A stretch of DNA of 64,000 nucleotides, from positions 1,911,015 to 1,975,014 of the forward strand of contig QRDG01000129.1 of NCBI GenBank assembly GCA_012064385.1, written 5' to 3'. The translations under genes were made by a program, and so were the position numbers. The notes below the pieces were generated by a model. That model saw only the letters and a list, made by a program, of their open reading frames with translations. It searched no databases and was not told the origin of the DNA. Numbering within the stretch: the stretch's first letter is position 1; every line of letters starts with the position of its first letter. This document shows positions 62,088 to 64,000 of the stretch, piece after piece. This DNA comes from Puccinellia tenuiflora (Eukaryota; Streptophyta; Magnoliopsida; Poales; Poaceae).

Positions 62088-62931
62088 TCAAACAGCCGGC
62101 TCGTCGTCATCCACTTCCACCACGGCAGGGTCGTCCGATGTTGGTGCATGGCTCGATGACATGGATGCCGACGATGTAGCCAATCCTGGTGTTGATCCTT
62201 GTGTGGTGGCACTTGAAGACGGGGTCGGAGTCGGAATCGAGGTCGGGGTCGGAGTCGATGTCCATGTCGGGGTAGGCATCAGCGTTGGGGTAGGCGTCGG
62301 TGTCGTGCTGGTATCTTGTTCAAGATGAGGTCGCGCTGCCCCATGTACCACGCCTTCACCTTGTCGTCCATCGTCGTTGGGTTGGCGCCCATAAGGAATG
62401 CCAGATCTGTGTTCCTCTTCTTGTCCACGACGGTAGTCTTGAGGAGATCAATCTTGACATCCTGCTTCTCCTGCAGCTGCGACCACCTCGCGTCGCACTT
62501 CTCCTCCCTCTGGACGGCATGCGTCTTGGCATCAGCGATGCAACGCTCGATCAACGAATGTAGCCGTTTGGTCACCGGTGCAGTCGCCTTCGCCGACTTC
62601 GCTTTCTTGTCCCCATCTGGGCATCCATCTGCGGCTACCGTTCCTGGCGCGTAAGGGTTGTAGGGATCATTCCCCTTGCCGAGGTTCACGCGAACCTCCC
62701 TCCACTTCTTGCACAATTTGATTTGGGTGAACACGTGGAGGAGCTTGAAGTCGGCGTCTTTGTTATCATGCCGGTACATCTCGAACATCTGGACCATCTG
62801 CCGGCATGCAACAAGAAAATTGTCAGCCGAACGCGAGCAAAAGACATAGCGCTGCCAAAAACGGCCTTACCTGATGCTCAACGGGCTCTCCGGGCTGCCT
62901 GGATGATCGCCCAATGGTTCGCCATTGCTTT
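62088..62931 (-). pseudogene. Harbinger ORF1-like (SANT/NAM-associated) gene remnant
   Basis: Minus-strand exon 62797-62279 reads MVQMFEMYRHDNKDADFKLLHVFTQ, LCKKWREVRVNL, then VTKRLHSLIERCIADAKTHAVQREEKCDARW, KKRNTDLAFLMGAN and KVKAWYMGQRDLIL. This is the C-terminal part typical of the MYB/SANT-like partner protein of plant PIF/Harbinger transposons. An upstream exon fragment (62931-62872, ANHWAIIQAAR) is separated by a GTAAGG-GCAG intron (about 62798-62871). A frameshift near 62320 diverts the end; the other frame continues as a threonine-proline tail (TPTPTPT) to a stop at 62088. The left part of the gene is cut off by the LTR at 62932. Confidence 0.7.
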
Positions 62932-64000
62932 CTGCTGGAGATATGCCCAAGAGGCAATAAATAAGGATTATTAATTATCATATTTCCCGTTCATGATAAA
63001 TGTTTATTATCCATGCTATAATTGTATTAACCGGAAACAAATACATGTGTGGAATATAAACGACAAAGTGTCCCTAGTAAGCCTCTCATAACTAGTTCGT
63101 TTGATCAAGTGTTGGTTAGAAGTTTCCTAAGCATGGATTTATGAATCAATTGATAAACGGAGTTATATCATAGGAGATGATATAATGGACAAACCCTTTT
63201 TAATAGATGTCAAATATAGTTTCCTTAGACCATTATATTATGTCACTCCCGTCTATCAGAGGAATACTTTGTGGACATCAAATGTCACTTTATAACAAGG
63301 TGATTATAAAGGTGCCTTTCATATATCTCCAATGGTAGGTTGTTGGGTCACATGAATCAAGATTGGGATTTGTCCGTCCAAGCAGTGGATAGATATCTCT
63401 AGGCCCTCTCGGTAGCATAGCATCCAAAAGGTTGCAAGCATATGACTAAGTAGCTAGTCATAAGGGTCCTATCCTATGGAACAAGTAAAGAGAACTTGTT
63501 GGAAACTAGACTAAGCAGATATGGAGATATCGATGATTAGGTCTCGGGCAAGTAATATATCGTGAGACAAAAGGAATCATATATGGATTAATTGAATCCC
63601 GGACAATGTGGTTCAACCGATAAAGTACTTTGTTGAATATGTACGAATCAATATGGACATCCCGGTCCCGCTATTGATTATTGATTTGATCATGTCTGCA
63701 TGTTCTCGAACCCGTAGAGTCACACACTTAATGCTTCGATGTAGTTAGGGCTTGAGATAATTGATGGTGTGAACGAATATTGATTCAAAGTCTCGGATGA
63801 GATTCGAGACATCATGAGGAGCTCCGGAAGAGTCCGGAGAATAAATTTCATATGAGGAAAGTGGGTTCCGGAGACGTGGGAAAAGTTCGGGAATTTTTCG
63901 GTAGGTTACCGGAACTTTCTAGAAGGTTCCAGAAGTGGGCCCACCTGACATGTGGGGTCCACATGGAAAAAGGGGTGGTGCAGCAGCCCACATGAGATGG
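62932..64000 (+). repeat. Copia LTR of BARE/Angela/WIS type, truncated by the window end
   Basis: tgctggagatatgcccaagaggcaataaataagg, ttcatgataaatgtttattatcc, acatgtgtgga, and tgtccctagtaagcctct follow the start of BARE-1/Angela LTRs in order. The orientation is plus. At least 1069 bp are present; the rest of the element lies beyond the window. It interrupts the Harbinger ORF1-like remnant. Confidence 0.85.

Overview
The window is nuclear DNA of a grass, most likely a Pooideae/Triticeae-type genome (wheat, barley, Aegilops or oat relatives). The signs are a BARE/Angela/WIS-like Copia LTR at the right edge, an 11.5-kb Triticeae-style CACTA transposon, Stowaway and Tourist MITEs, a tRNA-derived SINE, and spliced genes with GT-AG introns. 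There are no bacterial features. Two ordinary host genes are clear: a three-repeat polyubiquitin gene (TATA about 2848, coding 4991-5680) and a ten-exon SCPL45-like serine carboxypeptidase gene (52384-55898). A third, unidentified two-exon coding fragment lies at 50596-51234. Almost everything else is transposable elements and old local duplications.

Layout. From 1 to 12 kb the polyubiquitin gene sits inside degenerate copies of a roughly 1-kb upstream module (copies at 1-1065, 2215-2640, 6660-11060, 20010-20910 and 31780-32330). Its 3' UTR recurs without coding sequence at about 21440-21720 and 30225-30420, so this looks like a decayed cluster of locally duplicated polyubiquitin loci. The 6660 copy is broken by a minus-strand Copia relic (6829-10122), itself hit by a LINE-like insertion with a 16-bp target duplication. 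At 12.1-20 kb a dead PIF/Harbinger transposase gene is split by a 6.9-kb non-autonomous LTR retrotransposon (12288-19229, TSD gatgc). At 21.8-28.3 kb lies a minus-strand Copia element (LTRs 21771-22145 and 27901-28275, TSD gatat) that contains a MULE-like 742-bp element with a 9-bp TSD.

At 32.8-36.5 kb there is a 3.67-kb solo LTR (TSD cgtgg) with a small hAT-like insertion. At 37.1-37.9 kb there is a second copy of the 31.4-kb segment, into which a SINE and a Stowaway inserted after duplication. At 37877-49339 lies a complete CACTA transposon. It carries, in order, a small coiled-coil tail-anchored protein gene (+), a TNP2-type transposase (+), an antisense proline-rich acidic protein gene (-), and a multi-exon gene (+) that ends in a Ulp1-like cysteine protease domain. 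The SCPL45-like gene follows; its first intron holds a Tourist-type MITE. From 56 to 64 kb there are minisatellites, a minus-strand LTR retroelement with a gag-like relic, a Harbinger ORF1-like gene remnant, and the start of a BARE-like LTR.

Most interesting is the gene set of the CACTA element: two cargo-like ORFs of unknown function (tail-anchored coiled-coil, and antisense WWPGGKH-type) alongside the transposase and a protease-domain gene. The non-autonomous retrotransposon ORF with repeated C-N-Y-x-E-R-G-K-H motifs comes next. All functional statements rest on reading the sequence and on remembered family features; no database search was run.
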